From Listeria grandensis FSL F6-0971 (GTDB taxonomy: Bacteria; Bacillota; Bacilli; Lactobacillales; Listeriaceae): a stretch of DNA of 64,000 nt. Position numbers and translations under genes: made by a program. The stretch covers positions 248,001 through 312,000 of the forward strand of contig NZ_AODD01000002.1 in assembly GCF_000525835.1 (NCBI RefSeq), read 5' to 3'. Positions 45,531 through 55,635 of this stretch are shown here, piece after piece. The first letter of the stretch is position 1. Each line of letters starts with the position of its first letter. Below the pieces are notes generated by a model that was not told the origin of the DNA, ran no database searches, and worked only from the letters and a program-made list of their open reading frames with translations.

Positions 45531-47939
45531 ATGTTAGTATCATATCAATGGGTCAAAGAATATTTTCCGAATCTAGCGGTTTCAGCAGAAGAGCTAGGCG
45601 AGCGCATCACGCGTGGCGGAATTGAAATAGAGGGCGTAGCGTACTTGGATGCAGAAATTTCCAATGTCGTTGTCGGTGAAGTCTTAACATGTGAGAAACA
45701 TCCGAACGCAGATACACTGAATAAATGTACGGTAAACGTCGGTGAGTCGGAGCCAATTCAAATTATTTGCGGCGCACCAAACGTTGCAGCTGGTCAAAAA
45801 GTAATCGTGGCTCGCGTTGGTGCAAAATTGCCAGGCAGTATGAAGATTAAGCGTGCGAAATTGCGTGGCGAAGTCTCCGAAGGTATGATCTGTTCGTTAC
45901 AAGAATTAGGATTTGAAGGGAAAACGATTCCAAAAGCTGTCGCGGATGGCATTTTCGTATTGCCGAATGAGGTGGAAGTTGGTGCGGATGCGACGGTGTT
46001 ACTTGGCCTAGATGATGCGATTTTAGATATGGCGATTACGCCGAATCGTGCGGATGCGCTTAGCATGACAGGTGTGGCGTATGAAGTTGGTGCGATTGTG
46101 GATCAAAAAGCGACGTTTGAGGCTGTTCCAGAAGTAGCGACACAAGGTGAGATAGCGGATTACATTCAAGTGAGCGTGAAAGATGCAGAAACGACGCCAT
46201 TTTACGGGATGCAAGTAATTAAGGATGTCGTGGTAAAAGAATCACCGCTTTGGCTACAAACGAAATTAATGAAAGCGGGAATTCGTCCGCATAACAATGT
46301 GGTGGATATTACGAATTACATTTGCTTGAAGTACGGCCAACCGTTACATGCTTTTGATTATGACCGTATTGGCAGTAAAGAAATTCTCGTTCGGCTCGCT
46401 ACAAATGGCGAAGAAATTGTTACATTGGACGGCGAAACACGGACGCTTCGTGAAGGTCATGCGGTAATCACGAATGGAACGGCTCCGATTGCGATTGCAG
46501 GTGTGATGGGTGGCGAAACGTCTGAGGTTGTCGAAACGACAACGACGGTTGCGCTAGAAGGCGCCATTTTTGCTAGTAGTTATGTCGGGAGAGCTTCTCG
46601 TGAGCTGAACATTAGAACGGAAGCAAGTATTCGTTATGATAAAGGCAGTGATGCGTGGAAAGTCGAGAAGGCATTGCAACATGGCGCAGCACTCATTGCC
46701 AAACTTGCTGGTGGAACGCTTGTTGGTGGCGTGGCGGCAGTGGATAACCGCGAAAAAACGACCAGTTGTATTAAAACAGCATTGACCCGTATTAATCGTG
46801 TGCTTGGAACAGAGATGTCGAATGCAGAAGTGGCAGCCATTTTTGCTAAGTTAGCGTTTGAAGCAACAGCGGACGGTGATTCACTAGCCATTATTGTGCC
46901 GTCACGACGTTGGGATATCACGATTGAGGCCGATATTTTTGAAGAGGTTGCTCGTATTTATGGATATGATAACATTCCGTCCACATTGCCAAACAGTGTC
47001 TCAGCTGGACACTTGACGGTGGAACAAGCGGCTAAAAGAACGATTCGGGCATACCTTGAAGGTGCTGGTTTGAACCAAGCGCTGACGTATTCTTTGACGA
47101 CTGAACAGGCCGCGACAAGACTTGCGCTATCTGCCGAAAAAGCGGTATCACTTAGCATGCCGATGAGCGAGGAACATAGCCATTTGCGCACAAGTATCGT
47201 GCCCCAACTTTTAAAAGCGGCAAGTTACAATGTGGCACGTAAAAATAATAGTGTAGCGCTATACGAATTAGGAACGGTTTTCTACGCGACTGAGGGCGAT
47301 AATTTACCATTAGAAACCGAGCATTTAGCAGGATTAATCACTGGAAATTGGCACGAAAATGACTGGCAAAAACAAGGCAAAAAGGTCGACTTCTTCTTAT
47401 TGAAAGGGATTGTGGAAGGCGTAGTAGCAAAAATTGGCCTAAAGGATGCTTTGGAGTGGAAGCAAGCAGAGAAAACCGACTTGCATCCTGGAAGAACAGC
47501 CTCCATTTGGCTAGCTGGAGAGGAAATCGGCTACTTGGCACAAGTTCATCCATCCCTTGCTGACGAATTGGATCTTAAGGAAACGTATGTGTTTGAGCTA
47601 GATGCTACGCGTATTTTAGCATCTCCAAAAGAAACTGTAGTATATCATACGATCCCAAGATTCCCGAGTATGACGCGTGATATCGCTTTGCTCGTAAATA
47701 AAGAAGTGAGCCAAGCTGCCCTCGAAAATGAAATCAAGACACAAGCTGGCAAATTACTCACGAACATCCAACTTTTCGATATTTTTGAAGGCGAGAAACT
47801 AGGCGCTGACAAAAAATCGATGGCTTACACGTTGACATTCCTTGATCCAGAACGAACATTGACGGATGAAGAAGTGACCAAAGCCAACCAAGCGATCGTT
47901 ACGGCGCTCGAAACTAAATTCGATGCTGTGATTCGTTAA
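45531..47939 (+). CDS. pheT: Phenylalanyl-tRNA synthetase beta subunit
   Basis: This 802-residue chain has an N-terminal tRNA-binding OB domain (VVGEVLTCEKHPNADTLNKC...). B3/B4 editing domains, the B5 DNA-binding-like domain and a C-terminal anticodon-binding FDX-ACB domain (PRFPSMTRDIALLVNKEV...) follow. It follows pheS by 14 bases with GGGGGCG before the ATG. The length is normal and a terminator follows. Confidence 0.97.
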   Translation: MLVSYQWVKEYFPNLAVSAEELGERITRGGIEIEGVAYLDAEISNVVVGEVLTCEKHPNADTLNKCTVNVGESEPIQIICGAPNVAAGQKVIVARVGAKLPGSMKIKRAKLRGEVSEGMICSLQELGFEGKTIPKAVADGIFVLPNEVEVGADATVLLGLDDAILDMAITPNRADALSMTGVAYEVGAIVDQKATFEAVPEVATQGEIADYIQVSVKDAETTPFYGMQVIKDVVVKESPLWLQTKLMKAGIRPHNNVVDITNYICLKYGQPLHAFDYDRIGSKEILVRLATNGEEIVTLDGETRTLREGHAVITNGTAPIAIAGVMGGETSEVVETTTTVALEGAIFASSYVGRASRELNIRTEASIRYDKGSDAWKVEKALQHGAALIAKLAGGTLVGGVAAVDNREKTTSCIKTALTRINRVLGTEMSNAEVAAIFAKLAFEATADGDSLAIIVPSRRWDITIEADIFEEVARIYGYDNIPSTLPNSVSAGHLTVEQAAKRTIRAYLEGAGLNQALTYSLTTEQAATRLALSAEKAVSLSMPMSEEHSHLRTSIVPQLLKAASYNVARKNNSVALYELGTVFYATEGDNLPLETEHLAGLITGNWHENDWQKQGKKVDFFLLKGIVEGVVAKIGLKDALEWKQAEKTDLHPGRTASIWLAGEEIGYLAQVHPSLADELDLKETYVFELDATRILASPKETVVYHTIPRFPSMTRDIALLVNKEVSQAALENEIKTQAGKLLTNIQLFDIFEGEKLGADKKSMAYTLTFLDPERTLTDEEVTKANQAIVTALETKFDAVIR

Positions 47940-47953
47940 ATGGATCTTTTTAT

Positions 47954-47991
47954 AAAACTGTTCTTTCCGATCTGGAAAGGGCAGTTTTTTT
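47954..47991 (+). terminator. Terminator after pheT
   Basis: AAAACTGTTCTTTCC pairs with GGAAAGGGCAGTTTT and is followed by more T residues. Confidence 0.88.
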
Positions 47992-48014
47992 GCATCCGCC
48001 TAGGAGCATGATGA

Positions 48015-48305
48015 AATGATTTGGCAACCGCGCTTAGCGTGCATAAAAGCGCCATTCCAGCCAAGATGAACCGCTTACTTGAAAAAGATTCAATTCACCG
48101 TGCAAAAAATCCACAAGATCTCCGCAGATTTAGGTTAACCGTAACGAAAAATGGGGAAAAGGTATACGAGACATGAGAACAAAAACTAGAATAACTTGTG
48201 TCGGGGTGGCTAGAAATTTTAGGCGAGGAAGACAGCGAGCAATTTTTAACATTATATAAAAAAATATCTGAGTCAGTCATCCAAAAAAAGAGGGGGAACG
48301 TGTAA
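48015..48305 (+). pseudogene. Relic of a MarR-family regulator
   Basis: One frame reads NDLATALSVHKSAIPAKMNRLLEKDSI, the recognition-helix part of a MarR winged helix, then the wing NPQDLRRFRLTVTKNGEKVYE. TGA at 48174 and TAA at 48192 interrupt it, then the frame continues LVSGWLEILGEEDSEQFLTLYKKISE to a stop overlapping the exporter start (TAATG). The N-terminal third of the gene is missing. In L. monocytogenes a MarR gene sits before this exporter (recalled), so the local repressor has decayed here. Confidence 0.8.
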
Positions 48306-51300
48306 TGAAATGGATTGTAAAATTTAGATGGCTGATTGTGGTAGCGTGGCTTGTCGTCATGGCTGCACTTATTTTTACGGCACCAAATATGGCTGATCTC
48401 GTTCGCGAAAAGGGCGAAATCAAGCTACCAGATGGCTATCCTTCTTCACTAGCAACGGAAATGGAGAAGAAACATAATCCTGATAAACAGGGGCAGGCCT
48501 ACATCGCAGTATACACATCTCATAAAAAACTGACAGATAAGGATCTCGATCATATCGAAGGCTCATTAACCGATATTGAAAAAAATAAGGAATCGCTGCA
48601 TATTACAAGCGTTGTCGACAGTTTTAACCAGCCAGAGCTAAAAGATAAGTTCCTATCAAAAGACGGCAAAACGATGGTGGCGACATTCAATGTCGATGCG
48701 GGCAAAACGCCAGTTAAAGACATCAGAACAGCGATCGATAAAAAAATGGACATAAAAGGCGTTGACACTTACTTGACTGGAAATGCTTTGATCCAAGAGG
48801 ATGTTGTCCAAAGTTCTGAAGACGGTTTACATAAAACAGAAGGCATTACGATCGTCTTTATTTTAGTCGTATTGGTCTTAGTTTTCCGCTCGGTTGTGGC
48901 CCCATTTATTCCGTTATTAACAGTTGGTATCAGCTATATAACGAGTCAAGCAGTTGTTTCGTTCTTAGTAGACCAACTCAATTTCCCAGTATCAACATAC
49001 ACGCAAATCTTTATGGTTTGCATACTGTTTGGGATTGGGACGGATTATTGCATTTTGCTGATGAGTCGCTTTAAGGAAGAGATTGGAAATGGCTTGACAG
49101 GGAGAGAAGCTGTATTTGCAACGTATCGGACAGCCGGGAAAACAGTGATTTACAGCGGCATTGCCGTACTTGTTGCATTTGCATCGCTCAGCTTTGTTCA
49201 GTTCGAACTTTATCGCTCCGCCGTGGCTGTGGCTGTTGGCATTGTAGTCCTTCTTGCCGCGTTGTTCACGATAGTTCCATTTTTCATGGCGACACTCGGC
49301 ACCAAATTATTTTGGCCACTGAATAAAAACGTTGGGCACAAAGAAAATAAGCTATGGGGAGCAGCCGGGAAGTTCGCTTTTGCCAGACCATTCCTAGCAC
49401 TTCTCGTTGTGGCAGTGATTACTGTGCCACCAATTATTATGTACACAGGAAATCTATCATTCAACTCCTTGGATGAAATTAGCGACAAATACCCGTCTAA
49501 AAAAGGCTTCAATGTCGTTTCGGATAGTTTCGGAGCAGGACAAGTGGCGCCAACGACGGTTTATTTAGAAAATGATGATTCGATGAAAACGACGGAATAT
49601 CTTGCTTTACTAGAAGAAATTTCGACGGATTTATCTCACGTGCATGGCGTTGACATGGTTCTCGGTGCTACACGACCAACAGGCAAGCGTCTCGACGATA
49701 TTTATGTCAAAGACCAAGCAGGTAAAGTAGGCGATGGCTTAGATACCGCAGATAAGGGGCTTGGCACAATTCAAAAAGGCTTATCCGATGCAAGTTCACA
49801 AATGTCAAAATCAGAACCACAGTTAAATAAAGCTGTGAAAAGTGTCGGTGAATTGCAAGCCGGAACCGTCGCTACAAAAGACGGTGTCGACCAACTTCAA
49901 GATGCACTAACACAAATTTCAGCGGGCATTAAAGAAGGGGCATCAGGAGCAGGAGACTTAGAAGCAGGAATCCGCTCCGCTCGAAGCCAACTCGCAACTT
50001 TGCAAAACGGTCAACAGCAAATTCAAGCTGGCTATGACCAAGTTGGAACGGCATTACAAAAAGTAGCAGATCAAACCGCACAATTCCAAAATCCGGCGAA
50101 ACCAGCGATTGATACATCGGCGCTGGGTGCTTTGTTCAGCAACATGAATGGTTCATTAAAAGCCTACATTGCTAGTCATCCAGCCGCGATAAACGATCCA
50201 GATTTCCAAGCTATTATGGGTGATTTCGCCAAACTTGGCCAAGCCACAAAAGCGTTAGGACCACAAATTCAAGCCAGCATCGACAAAGAAACTGCGAAAG
50301 CAAAACAACAAATGACGGCTCTTAATGATGGTATCCAAAAACTAGCATTTAGCATGTCCCAACTAAACGCCAAAAATGCAGAAATCACACAAGGACTTGG
50401 CGCATTCAACAGCGGCTTAGGACAGATCGAGACAGGATTAGACCAACTAGAAACCGGTTTAAATCAAGCATCGGCAGGAGAAGATCAAGTCGTCGCTAAA
50501 ATGCCAGAAATTTCGTCCGCATTATCTCAACTCGCAGCAGGTCAGGGCCAATTACAAACTGGATTTAGCGCGATGACAGGCCAAATTGGGCAATTAACAA
50601 CCGGTTTAAAACAAAGTGCTGATGGTTTAGGTCAAATACAATCCGGTTTAACCGGAGCAAACGATTTCGTGAAAAATTGGTCGAATGTTCCATATGCGGA
50701 CTCAGGCATTTACATTCCAGACCAGCTACTACAGAACGCGGACTATCAAAAAGTACTAGACCAATATATGTCATCAGACGGAAAACTAGCGTCACTGAAT
50801 CTAGTCCTGACAAAAAATCCATATTCTGATGCCGCAATGGACACGATTGACGGTATCAACGCGCAACTAAAGTCGAGTTTACAAGGAACAAAACTCGAAA
50901 ATGCCAATATCGGAATTGGTGGTATGACAAGTATTAACTACGATACGAGAGACATGTCTAGCGCTGATTATCAGATGGTATTAATTTTCGTATTAACGGG
51001 GGTATTCATTGTGCTAGTCATCGTGCTACGCTCTCTCGTTATGCCATTATATTTAGTAGCATCACTCGTCTTAACGTACTTTGCTTCCATCGGTATTGCG
51101 GAGATCATCTTCGCGCGAATCATTGGTTACGACGGTTTAACGTGGGCAACACCGTTCTTCGGATTTGTCGTACTCGTCGCGCTTGGCATCGATTATTCCA
51201 TCTTCCTGATGACACGATTTAACGAATATCATGGTATGCCGATTCGCGAGCGGATGATTTTAACAATGAAAAACATGGGAGGCGTCATCTTCTCAGCTGT

Positions 51301-51523
51301 GCTAATTCTTGGAGGAACGTTCGCAGCGATGATGCCTGCGGGAGTACTATCTCTGCTAGAGATCGCCTCGGTGGTACTGATAGGGTTACTCCTTTACGCC
51401 TTTGTCGTCTTACCACTCTTTGTCCCAGTCATGGTTCGTTTATTCGGAAAAGCCAACTGGTGGCCATTTATCACTAGGAAAAATGAGCATCAGGAAAATG
51501 TAGATCCAAAAAATCGGGAATAA
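48305..51523 (+). CDS. MMPL/RND-family membrane exporter (YdgH/YdfJ-like)
   Basis: This 1072-residue protein has two six-helix blocks of the MMPL type. One begins at residues 1-30 plus about 170-370, with GIGTDYCILLMSRFKEE; the other is the C-terminal 870-1050, with ALGIDYSIFLMTRFNEY. Each carries the MMPL helix-4 Gly-(I/L)-Gly-Thr/Ile-Asp-Tyr motif. The large extracellular region between them is rich in heptad-like AGQGQLQTGFSAM repeats, probably a long coiled coil. Substrates are unknown; relatives export lipids or drugs. Its former MarR regulator is a relic whose stop overlaps this start. Confidence 0.93.
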   Translation: MKWIVKFRWLIVVAWLVVMAALIFTAPNMADLVREKGEIKLPDGYPSSLATEMEKKHNPDKQGQAYIAVYTSHKKLTDKDLDHIEGSLTDIEKNKESLHITSVVDSFNQPELKDKFLSKDGKTMVATFNVDAGKTPVKDIRTAIDKKMDIKGVDTYLTGNALIQEDVVQSSEDGLHKTEGITIVFILVVLVLVFRSVVAPFIPLLTVGISYITSQAVVSFLVDQLNFPVSTYTQIFMVCILFGIGTDYCILLMSRFKEEIGNGLTGREAVFATYRTAGKTVIYSGIAVLVAFASLSFVQFELYRSAVAVAVGIVVLLAALFTIVPFFMATLGTKLFWPLNKNVGHKENKLWGAAGKFAFARPFLALLVVAVITVPPIIMYTGNLSFNSLDEISDKYPSKKGFNVVSDSFGAGQVAPTTVYLENDDSMKTTEYLALLEEISTDLSHVHGVDMVLGATRPTGKRLDDIYVKDQAGKVGDGLDTADKGLGTIQKGLSDASSQMSKSEPQLNKAVKSVGELQAGTVATKDGVDQLQDALTQISAGIKEGASGAGDLEAGIRSARSQLATLQNGQQQIQAGYDQVGTALQKVADQTAQFQNPAKPAIDTSALGALFSNMNGSLKAYIASHPAAINDPDFQAIMGDFAKLGQATKALGPQIQASIDKETAKAKQQMTALNDGIQKLAFSMSQLNAKNAEITQGLGAFNSGLGQIETGLDQLETGLNQASAGEDQVVAKMPEISSALSQLAAGQGQLQTGFSAMTGQIGQLTTGLKQSADGLGQIQSGLTGANDFVKNWSNVPYADSGIYIPDQLLQNADYQKVLDQYMSSDGKLASLNLVLTKNPYSDAAMDTIDGINAQLKSSLQGTKLENANIGIGGMTSINYDTRDMSSADYQMVLIFVLTGVFIVLVIVLRSLVMPLYLVASLVLTYFASIGIAEIIFARIIGYDGLTWATPFFGFVVLVALGIDYSIFLMTRFNEYHGMPIRERMILTMKNMGGVIFSAVLILGGTFAAMMPAGVLSLLEIASVVLIGLLLYAFVVLPLFVPVMVRLFGKANWWPFITRKNEHQENVDPKNRE

Positions 51524-51562
51524 ACAGAGAGGAAACCGGGACACAAGGTTCCCGAAAGAAGG

Positions 51563-51611
51563 AAAATACGTATCGGAAATCAGCAATTAGATTTTCGATA
51601 CGTATTTTTTT
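51563..51611. terminator. Bidirectional terminator between the exporter and WxL genes
   Basis: An 18-base near-perfect stem (AAATACGTATCGGAAATC / GATTTTCGATACGTATTT) has A and T runs on its two sides and serves both converging genes. Confidence 0.9.
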
Positions 51612-51625
51612 ATATCCAACATTTT

Positions 51626-53175
51626 TTAGTCTGGTGTGCTTGCTAAATCCCAATAAATTTTAGTTTGATAGGAAGAAGCGGAGGCATTGGCTGGTATGTT
51701 TACCAGTATACCTTGATCTTCCGGCCATTTTATTTCTGTCTCTTCTTCCCCTAGGGCACCACTCTGATATACGAGAAGACTTTCGCTTGTGAGGTTACTC
51801 AATTTTCCGGTTTCGTCTTTATACACTAGCGCATCATCAAGAACCTTTCCTGTTCTTTCATCTTTTAAAGGCTCTTCAATTCTTGCGCGCAGTTCCCAGG
51901 CTTCTTTCTTGCTACGCATATCACTGACTGTAATTCCAGTTGTCGCATCTTTTCTTTTTACCAATGCCTTGTTTCCAGTAATTTGATAGGGCTTAAATAA
52001 GAAATACGGATTTATGTTTGAAAAGGAGAGTTCCCCTGAGGTTCTTCCTCTACATCCAATTGAATGATTGGTGCCTCAAATTCCGATACGACTTCATCAA
52101 ATTGTGTTATAAACGCTTGATATGTCCCTGAATCTGATGCTTTTCCTCTTGTATATTGGAAAATTTGATTACCTTCTGGACTAATCCATTCACCATCTTT
52201 TTTCCATTGCACACGAAATCGTCGGTCTTCTCCCGTATCGGGATATCCATTATAGAATCTGCCAAAGAGGGCTTGGTCAAAAGCAGTTATTTTGATAAAT
52301 TCTCCAGCTTTATATTTATAGTGCGTCTTTTGCGTTTTTGAAAATGCAATTTTATTAGAGCTTGTGTAGTCAATCGTTGCGTCATGAGGAATTTCAACCA
52401 TAAGCTTTGCAGAATACATCGACGTAGATCCTAATGTTCCTATATTCTTAATAGCAGGCAAGGTGACCCTCTTTATTTTATATTCGTCACCGCCCATAAA
52501 AGTACCTACATTCTCAAGCTTTGGCAAGTTCACTGCTTCTAAATTGGGAACCTTGTCTATTAATCGTGCCCCCGTTTTAAGCGCTGGGAAGTCAATGCTC
52601 TGAATAGCAGTGTTGCCGGCAAACGATAGATCACCACTATTATAAAATTCTTCTAAAGACTCTAATTTTAAATGAGCGATTTGGACGTTGTTGATGGCAC
52701 CAACAGCCATTCTTTTTAAGTTCCTAGAATCAATAGATTGCAGGGGGGCTTGTTGAAAAGAGCGGATATGGAAATCCGTGACCGAGCCGTCATCAGAATA
52801 CTTTTGAAGATTTTTAGCTTCAGCAAAGAATCTACTTGGAACAAAATTCGAGTTAGTAAATGCCACTTCTTCTAATGTATCTGACCACAATAAACGATAG
52901 AAAACACCGACTGTTGTTTCATTCTCGTTATCTCTTGAAAATGAACCTTGTAGCTTTACTTTCTCAATTGTATTTAATTTATCCTGATCATACAGAGCAC
53001 CAATCGCTCGCCTAAGGTCATAGGGGTCTGGTTGGTTGTTCAAATCAATATGAAGCGTCTTTTCATTGGTGTATATATGCCATTTATCGGCAGTTTCTAA
53101 TTCTTCTGCAAATACTTGTTTGGCCCCCATGAAAGTTAAAATCCCGATAAAAATTGCTAAAATTACTTTTTTCAT
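51626..53175 (-). pseudogene. WxL-domain surface protein, frameshifted
   Basis: Read on the minus strand, 53175-52012 encodes a signal peptide (KKVILAIFIGILTFMGAKQVFA), a region of leucine-rich-like repeats (LEEVAFTNSNF, IQSIDFPALKTG, LEAVNLPKLENVG) and an Ig-like end. The frame then stops at TAA. The other frame runs continuously on (GELSFSNINPYFLFKPYQI) through 51964-51626. It contains AWELRARIEEP (first WxL) and YWDLASTPD (second WxL) of a C-terminal WxL domain, which binds peptidoglycan. A fifth G in the G4 run (52033-52036 on the plus strand as C4) restores a single protein of about 516 residues. Confidence 0.85.
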
Positions 53176-53287
53176 GCTTTTCTTTCCTCCAAATAATAAG
53201 TCTTACCTGTATTATTACATATTTCCAAAGTTCATCGGGTATCTTTTTTTTCTTGTTATGAGCTTTTTCTGTTAATAAGGAGCAAAC

Positions 53288-53479
53288 ATGTATTTCTCTG
53301 ATCATTATAGTTTTCAAGGATCAGGTTCTCTTTACATTTCATTAGCTATTGATAGAGTAATTAATTTCAATGAAAACGTGAACATACATTTTTTCAATCC
53401 GCTTGTGGGGTGGGAAGAAGGCTGTTCGAATTTCCATCATGAACAAAGAAGCAAGGTGTTGAATTTCATTTTTGGCTAA
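53288..53479 (+). CDS. Possible small gene of unknown function
   Basis: A 63-codon frame (MYFSDHYSFQGSG...) is preceded by AAGGAG at six bases. It lacks recognisable similarity or a signal sequence. The 53176-53555 gap otherwise holds the WxL and ung upstream regions. The ribosome site is the only support, so it may be chance. Confidence 0.2.
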   Translation: MYFSDHYSFQGSGSLYISLAIDRVINFNENVNIHFFNPLVGWEEGCSNFHHEQRSKVLNFIFG

Positions 53480-53494
53480 GTTGTATGAAAATGG

Positions 53495-53523
53495 TTCATT
53501 TATTCGCTTATTACAGGTATAAT
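53495..53523 (+). promoter_or_regulatory. Candidate promoter of ung
   Basis: A perfect TATAAT (53518-53523) lies 17 bases after TTCATT, a weak -35, 32 bases before ung. Confidence 0.5.
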
Positions 53524-53555
53524 TGTGGTATTAGGAATAAGTGGAGGGGGACAAC

Positions 53556-54230
53556 ATGATTCAATTAGGAAATGATTGGGATGCGCTTTTACAAGAGGAG
53601 TTTAGTAAGGATTATTATTTGAACTTGCGGGAATTTTTGAAGGTGGAGTATGGGAATGAGCGAGTATACCCGGATATGTATGACATTTTTAATGCGCTAA
53701 AGTATACGGCTTATCAAGATACGAAAGTGGTGATTCTGGGGCAGGATCCGTATCATGGGGCTGGGCAAGCGCATGGTATGTCGTTTTCCGTGAAGCCAGG
53801 AGTGAGGACGCCGCCGTCGCTTGTGAATATGTATAAAGAATTGGCGGATGATGTAGGGCTACAGATTCCGAATAATGGGTATTTGCTTCCTTGGGCGAAA
53901 CAGGGTGTTTTATTATTAAACACGGTGCTTACTGTCAGGGAGGGGAAGCCAAATTCGCATGCAAATCACGGGTGGGAACTATTAACGGATACGATTATTT
54001 CGCTTCTTGACCAGAAAACAGAGCCAGTTGTTTTTCTGCTCTGGGGAAATAATGCGAAATCAAAGCAAGTCTTGTTACATAATCCAAATCATTTGATACT
54101 AACATCTGTCCACCCAAGCCCGCTATCAGCTAATCGGGGTTTTATGGGATGTCAGCATTTTTCAAAGGCGAATCGTTATTTAGCGACAAATGGGGAGCAA
54201 ACAATTGATTGGCAGATTCCAAATCTATGA
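53556..54230 (+). CDS. ung: Uracil-DNA glycosylase
   Basis: This protein of about 224 residues is a family 1 UDG that removes uracil from DNA. It has the catalytic [18 protein letters not shown] (water-activating Asp) and the C-terminal [11 protein letters not shown] loop, plus [17 protein letters not shown]. The ATG at 53556 follows GGAGGGGG; the frame extends to 53541 without a better start. Confidence 0.96.
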   Translation: MIQLGNDWDALLQEEFSKDYYLNLREFLKVEYGNERVYPDMYDIFNALKYTAYQDTKVVILGQDPYHGAGQAHGMSFSVKPGVRTPPSLVNMYKELADDVGLQIPNNGYLLPWAKQGVLLLNTVLTVREGKPNSHANHGWELLTDTIISLLDQKTEPVVFLLWGNNAKSKQVLLHNPNHLILTSVHPSPLSANRGFMGCQHFSKANRYLATNGEQTIDWQIPNL

Positions 54231-54252
54231 GTTTGCTCCACGTTTAGGATGA

Positions 54253-55188
54253 TCAATTTCTTCGTGATAAGGTCTTTGCTTTATCTGTGTTTGCAAAGTG
54301 CCATTTCGTATATTTTTGTAGCGTTTCGGGGCCTTTTGTATCTAGAATATCCGCGGCTACTTGGTCGACTTTGGAACTTGCGCCTTTTGGAATGAGTAGA
54401 CCCAGTTCGCGTTCCATATCTTGAAAAGCTTCAACAAAGCGTGAGCGGGCGATGATGGAAGCCGCAGCTACTGATAGGTGTAATCCTTCAGCTTTTGTCG
54501 CGAAGAAGACGTCTTCTCGGACGACAGATGGTTCTTTTGCTAAGTATCGATAATAGGTATTCTTTTCGGCAAATTGATCAATGAGAACGGCATCGGGCTT
54601 GATAGGTCGTATTTTTGTTAAGACGTTTTCTAGTGCCCGATTATGCAGGATGGCTTTCATCTGTACTTGATTCATGCCCTTTGCTTGGAGTTCGTTGTAT
54701 TTAGGATTAGGTAAAAGTAACAAGCTATGCGGGACAACGGGGATAATTTTTTTGGCAATCTCGCAGATTTCTGGGTCAGTCATGGCTTTGGAATCTTTGA
54801 CCCCGAGTTGTTTTAGTAGTGGCATCATCGCTTGGTCAACGTAACAAGCAGCAACGATCATAGGGCCAAAGTAGTCACCAGTTCCAACCTCATCAGAGCC
54901 TACGACATTTTTGGAGGCAAAGCCAGCGGGTAAGACGGATGTGCTTACTTTGGACGCCTTTGCTTTAGGTGTGGTTGCAGTGCCCCATTTAGCGGCTTCT
55001 CGTTCTCCTTGGCTACCTTGAAACATTACTTTCCCCGATTTGTAAGCAGTGATGGAAAGGCCAGCTTTTTTTACCGCAAAAATAGCACCAGGTGGAATTT
55101 TATCAGACATATTGGCTAAATAAGCTTTTTGCATAGCTTCGATTTGAGTTGGTGTAGCTTGAATGACAGTGTTTGCGATGGAGATCAT
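54253..55188 (-). CDS. rnhC: Ribonuclease HIII
   Basis: This protein of about 311 residues has an N-terminal TBP-like domain ([27 protein letters not shown]) and the type 2 RNase H core [19 protein letters not shown] with the Asp-Glu pair, then DSKAMTD and [10 protein letters not shown]. It removes RNA from RNA-DNA hybrids. I start at 55188 (MISIANTVI); an ATG at 55209 would add seven lysine-rich residues. It is transcribed towards ung and divergently from zapA. Confidence 0.94.
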   Translation of the reverse strand: MISIANTVIQATPTQIEAMQKAYLANMSDKIPPGAIFAVKKAGLSITAYKSGKVMFQGSQGEREAAKWGTATTPKAKASKVSTSVLPAGFASKNVVGSDEVGTGDYFGPMIVAACYVDQAMMPLLKQLGVKDSKAMTDPEICEIAKKIIPVVPHSLLLLPNPKYNELQAKGMNQVQMKAILHNRALENVLTKIRPIKPDAVLIDQFAEKNTYYRYLAKEPSVVREDVFFATKAEGLHLSVAAASIIARSRFVEAFQDMERELGLLIPKGASSKVDQVAADILDTKGPETLQKYTKWHFANTDKAKTLSRRN

Positions 55189-55368
55189 CTTCTTTCTTTT
55201 AAGTTTCATTGCTTTTCATTTTACCATAATTCACGCGATTGTTTCATACTTAAGGCTGAAATCGTTCTAGATTGAAACATTTGCGCTTTTCTTCATTTGC
55301 TTTTCATGATAAGATGGGGTACAAGTAGGATAAATGTGTGCGAAGGATATTAACGAGGAGGAAGACAG

Positions 55369-55635
55369 ATGGCGGATAATACTAGAAATAAGCTGACAAC
55401 AACAATATATGGAAGAGAATATACGATTGTTGGTGTGGAACCTACCGAACATCTTCGTCTTGTAGCGCGTTTAGTCGATGAGAAAATGCATGAGATTGGT
55501 GCGCAAAATAGGACGCTAGATAGTGGTAGACTTGCTGTATTGACTGCTGTTAATGCCACACACGATTATCTGAAATTAGAGGAAAAATATCAAGAGTTAG
55601 AGAAAGAGCTAGCTCGTATCAAAGGACGCGAATAA
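55369..55635 (+). CDS. zapA: ZapA, cell-division ring stabiliser
   Basis: This 88-residue FtsZ-associated protein has the ZapA domain (KLTTTIYGREYTIVGVEPTEHLRLVARLVDEKM) and a C-terminal coiled coil. It promotes Z-ring bundling. GAGGAGGAAG precedes the ATG. It begins a run of cvpA, polX and mutS2 on the same strand. Confidence 0.95.
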   Translation: MADNTRNKLTTTIYGREYTIVGVEPTEHLRLVARLVDEKMHEIGAQNRTLDSGRLAVLTAVNATHDYLKLEEKYQELEKELARIKGRE

